From contig CAIWQV010000004.1 in NCBI GenBank assembly GCA_903914945.1, positions 1-37,339 of the forward strand: 37,339 bases of DNA, written 5' to 3'. This DNA comes from an uncultured Methylophilaceae bacterium. Lineage in GTDB: Bacteria; Pseudomonadota; Gammaproteobacteria; Burkholderiales; Methylophilaceae. Of this stretch, positions 35,426 through 37,339 are shown in pieces. The position numbers and the translations under genes are program-made. Under the pieces are notes generated by a model that worked only from the letters and a program-made list of their open reading frames with translations, was not told the DNA's origin and ran no database searches. Numbering within the stretch: the stretch's first letter is position 1; every line of letters starts with the position of its first letter.

Positions 35426-37066
35426 GTTAATGTAATTAATTAATCCATTCGTCGAGCTGTCAAAGTTATTAGTAAGTGTTTTTTCTGATAACTTAGGCAA
35501 CACTTGTTTTGCAATCTGTTTGCCATATTCCACACCCCATTGATCAAATGAATTGATATTCCAGATAATGCCTTGTGTAAAGATCTTATGTTCATACATT
35601 GCAATAATTTGACCTAAAGTTTTTGGCGTTAATTTTTGGAACAGAATGGAGGAGGTGGGTCGATTTCCTTCAAATGTTTTTTGGGGGATAAAGCTTTCAA
35701 TATCTTCCCCTTCATATCCTTGGTTTTCAATTTCCAGACGCGCTTCATCATATGTCTTACCCAGCATGAGCGCTTGCGTTTGTGCAATGAAGTTGGAAAG
35801 TAAAATTTTGTGATGCTCATTACCATCTTTACCTATGTGGTAATGAGATTCAATAGGCATGATGAAATCCGCAGGCACGATTTCTGAACCTTGATGCAGA
35901 AGTTGGTAGAATGCATGCTGGCCATTGGTGCCGACCTCACCCCAAAGTACCGGGCCCGTGTGAAAGTCGATATGCTCGCCATCGCGATTGATAAACTTAC
36001 CATTACTTTCCATGTCAGCTTGTTGAAGGTAGGGCGCTAATTTAGATAAGCCTTGATCGTAGGCCAAGATAGCATGCGTAGGACAGTCAAAGAAATTAAT
36101 ATACCAAACACCTAATAGCCCCATAATCATCGGGATATTTTGTTCAATAGGCGCTGTTTTAAAATGTTCGTCCATTTCAAAACCACCTTTAAGTAGATCC
36201 TCAAAACCATCCATACCTATATAAATTGCAATGGATAAACCAATCGCAGACCAAAGCGAGTAACGGCCACCCACCCAATCCCAGAACTCAAACATATTCT
36301 CAGGATCAATGCCGAATTCTGATACCAAATGTTGATTGGTTGATAATGCAACGAAGTGTTTTTTAATATGTTGATTATCTTTTGCGGTTTTTAAGAACCA
36401 ATCTCTAGCTGAAAAGGCATTGGTCATTGTCTCTTGTGTGGTAAATGTTTTAGAGGCAATAATAAAAAGTGTTGTTTCTGGGTCACATTTTTCTAATGCT
36501 TGAGAGAGATCCGCACCATCTACATTAGACACAAAATAAGGTGTTATGCTTTTTGAGCCATAAGGTTTTAATGCCTGACAGACCATCGCAGGACCTAAAT
36601 CAGAGCCACCGATACCAATATTTACAATGCTCGTAATCGTTTTACCTGTAAAGCCTTTCCATTGGCCAGATCTTACTTCCTCGCTAAAGCGACGTATTTT
36701 TCTAAGTACGCCTTTCACTTTAGGCATAACATCTTCGCCGTCACAAATAATGGATGCATTGCTTTGATTACGAAGTGCTGTGTGAAGAACGGATCGATGT
36801 TCAGTGGAATTGATTTTTTCACCCAGAAACATGCGATCTCGCCAACCCTCAACATCTACTTCTTTTGCAAGCTTAACTAAGAGACTTATAGTTTCTTTCG
36901 AAATACGATGTTTTGAATAATCTAAAAGTAAATCATTTAATTGAATATGAAATTGATTAAATCGATTGGGGTCTTTATGAAACATCTCACGAAGGGAGAT
37001 GGATTCGATATCTTTTTTATGTTGGTGAAGCGATTTCCAAGTAGACGACTGATTAATTTGCGACAT
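35414..37066 (-). CDS. pgi: Glucose-6-phosphate isomerase
   Basis: This enzyme interconverts glucose 6-phosphate and fructose 6-phosphate. In RuMP methylotrophs it passes fructose 6-phosphate from Hps/Phi into the oxidative (6-phosphogluconate) branch, linking it to the cluster at the other end. The 550-residue protein carries both family signatures, DWVGGRYSLWSAIGLSI (263-279) and IIWNINSFDQWGVEYGK (500-516). The sugar-phosphate segment VNIGIGGSDLGP (148-159) and likely catalytic E353 (MESNGK), H384 (TNGQHAF) and K516 are also present. Length matches E. coli (549). It stands alone on the minus strand, convergent with sppA and 69 bases after the queG end. Confidence 0.97.
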   Translation of the reverse strand: MSQINQSSTWKSLHQHKKDIESISLREMFHKDPNRFNQFHIQLNDLLLDYSKHRISKETISLLVKLAKEVDVEGWRDRMFLGEKINSTEHRSVLHTALRNQSNASIICDGEDVMPKVKGVLRKIRRFSEEVRSGQWKGFTGKTITSIVNIGIGGSDLGPAMVCQALKPYGSKSITPYFVSNVDGADLSQALEKCDPETTLFIIASKTFTTQETMTNAFSARDWFLKTAKDNQHIKKHFVALSTNQHLVSEFGIDPENMFEFWDWVGGRYSLWSAIGLSIAIYIGMDGFEDLLKGGFEMDEHFKTAPIEQNIPMIMGLLGVWYINFFDCPTHAILAYDQGLSKLAPYLQQADMESNGKFINRDGEHIDFHTGPVLWGEVGTNGQHAFYQLLHQGSEIVPADFIMPIESHYHIGKDGNEHHKILLSNFIAQTQALMLGKTYDEARLEIENQGYEGEDIESFIPQKTFEGNRPTSSILFQKLTPKTLGQIIAMYEHKIFTQGIIWNINSFDQWGVEYGKQIAKQVLPKLSEKTLTNNFDSSTNGLINYINKNK

Positions 37067-37135
37067 GTATAACGTTCAATTCAAAGATTTAATAAAGAAA
37101 ATTCAATGTAGCCTCGCATTATAGCAAAGACATAC

Positions 37136-37339
37136 TTAATGCATATGAAAATTATGTTGTGCGAGCGCCCATGATATATGCTCTTTAACAAGCGGAGAAG
37201 CTTCGTTAAGCCTTCCTTTAAGAGCATTCACAACACTTTCCGATGTTTTAGCATTGCCAAGCCCAACTGCTATATTTCTAAGCCATTGATCATAACCAAT
37301 GCGAAGAATCGCGCTACCTTCCATGTATTTCATGAATTC
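37136..37339 (-). CDS. queG: Epoxyqueuosine reductase, C-terminal end (cut by window edge)
   Basis: The last 67 codons of an open frame enter from the right edge. They read EFMKYMEGSAILRIGYDQ, then WLRNIAVGLGNA, and end PLVKEHISWALAQHN. GS.I.RIGY..WLRNIAVALGNA is the HEAT-like C-terminal signature of QueG, which reduces epoxyqueuosine to queuosine in tRNA. The iron-sulfur and cobalamin-binding parts lie outside the window. An in-frame ATG at 37333 is internal to the gene and not its start. Together with queD it suggests the cell makes queuosine itself. Confidence 0.85.
   Translation of the reverse strand, partial: EFMKYMEGSAILRIGYDQWLRNIAVGLGNAKTSESVVNALKGRLNEASPLVKEHISWALAQHNFHMH

Noticed and set aside
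37334-37339. GAATTC at the last bases as a cloning junction
   Set aside because: The six bases continue the queG reading frame in agreement with the family, so they look native. The window simply ends there.
1-37339. CRISPR arrays, insertion sequences, prophage or toxin-antitoxin genes
   Set aside because: I found no regularly spaced repeats, transposase or integrase motifs, or small paired toxin-like genes in the window.

Overview
The window is AT-rich, densely packed bacterial chromosome. It looks like a betaproteobacterial methylotroph of the Methylophilaceae, probably a small-genome planktonic type such as the OM43 / 'Ca. Methylopumilus' group; that placement is inference from gene content. 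The main evidence is a ribulose-monophosphate (RuMP) pathway block: hexulose-6-phosphate synthase, 6-phospho-3-hexuloisomerase and transaldolase, with PEP synthase divergent beside them and glucose-6-phosphate isomerase at the other end. Many genes overlap by 1-11 bases and intergenic space is short, as in a streamlined genome. I see no insertion sequences, phage genes, CRISPR arrays or other mobile DNA.

Layout. 1-443: 5' part of ppsA (minus). 444-917: regulatory spacer. 918-3300: tal, hps and phi (plus); hps has its own near-consensus promoter, and a strong terminator separates hps from phi. 3400-4782: pabB. 4784-10397: a minus-strand tripartite RND efflux operon (outer-membrane factor, adaptor, pump). 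10562-18635: tRNA-Leu, tig, clpP, clpX, lon, tRNA-Val, tRNA-Asp and ppiD, a protein folding and turnover block; lon has a clear heat-shock (sigma-32) promoter. 18632-25050: a compact minus-strand run read gloB, mltD, peptide-type ABC binding protein, two permeases, fabI. 25095-26934: yafS-like methyltransferase, rnhA, dnaQ. 26941-28671: queD and a Ste24-type M48 protease (minus). 28772-29700: orn and crcB. 29693-32032: rne (minus), with a 391-base leader/promoter region shared with divergent rluC. 32424-35403: rluC, HAD phosphatase, a small Rieske protein and sppA. 35414-37066: pgi (minus). 37136-37339: the C-terminal end of queG, cut by the window edge.

How the genes work together. Hps and Phi fix formaldehyde onto ribulose 5-phosphate and give fructose 6-phosphate. 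Tal and Pgi serve the rearrangement and oxidative branches, and PpsA feeds gluconeogenesis. Most of the remainder is core housekeeping in neighbourhoods also known from E. coli (tig-clpPX-lon-ppiD, mltD-gloB-yafS-rnhA-dnaQ, rne/rluC).

I did not find a convincing undescribed system. The best leads are regulatory (the hps promoter dyad and intercistronic terminator, the lon heat-shock promoter, and a Shine-Dalgarno-masking hairpin before rne) and contextual (an ABC importer without ATPase genes, an RND pump with a shifted acidic cluster in TM4, a trigger factor with an eroded PPIase site, and a lone Rieske protein).
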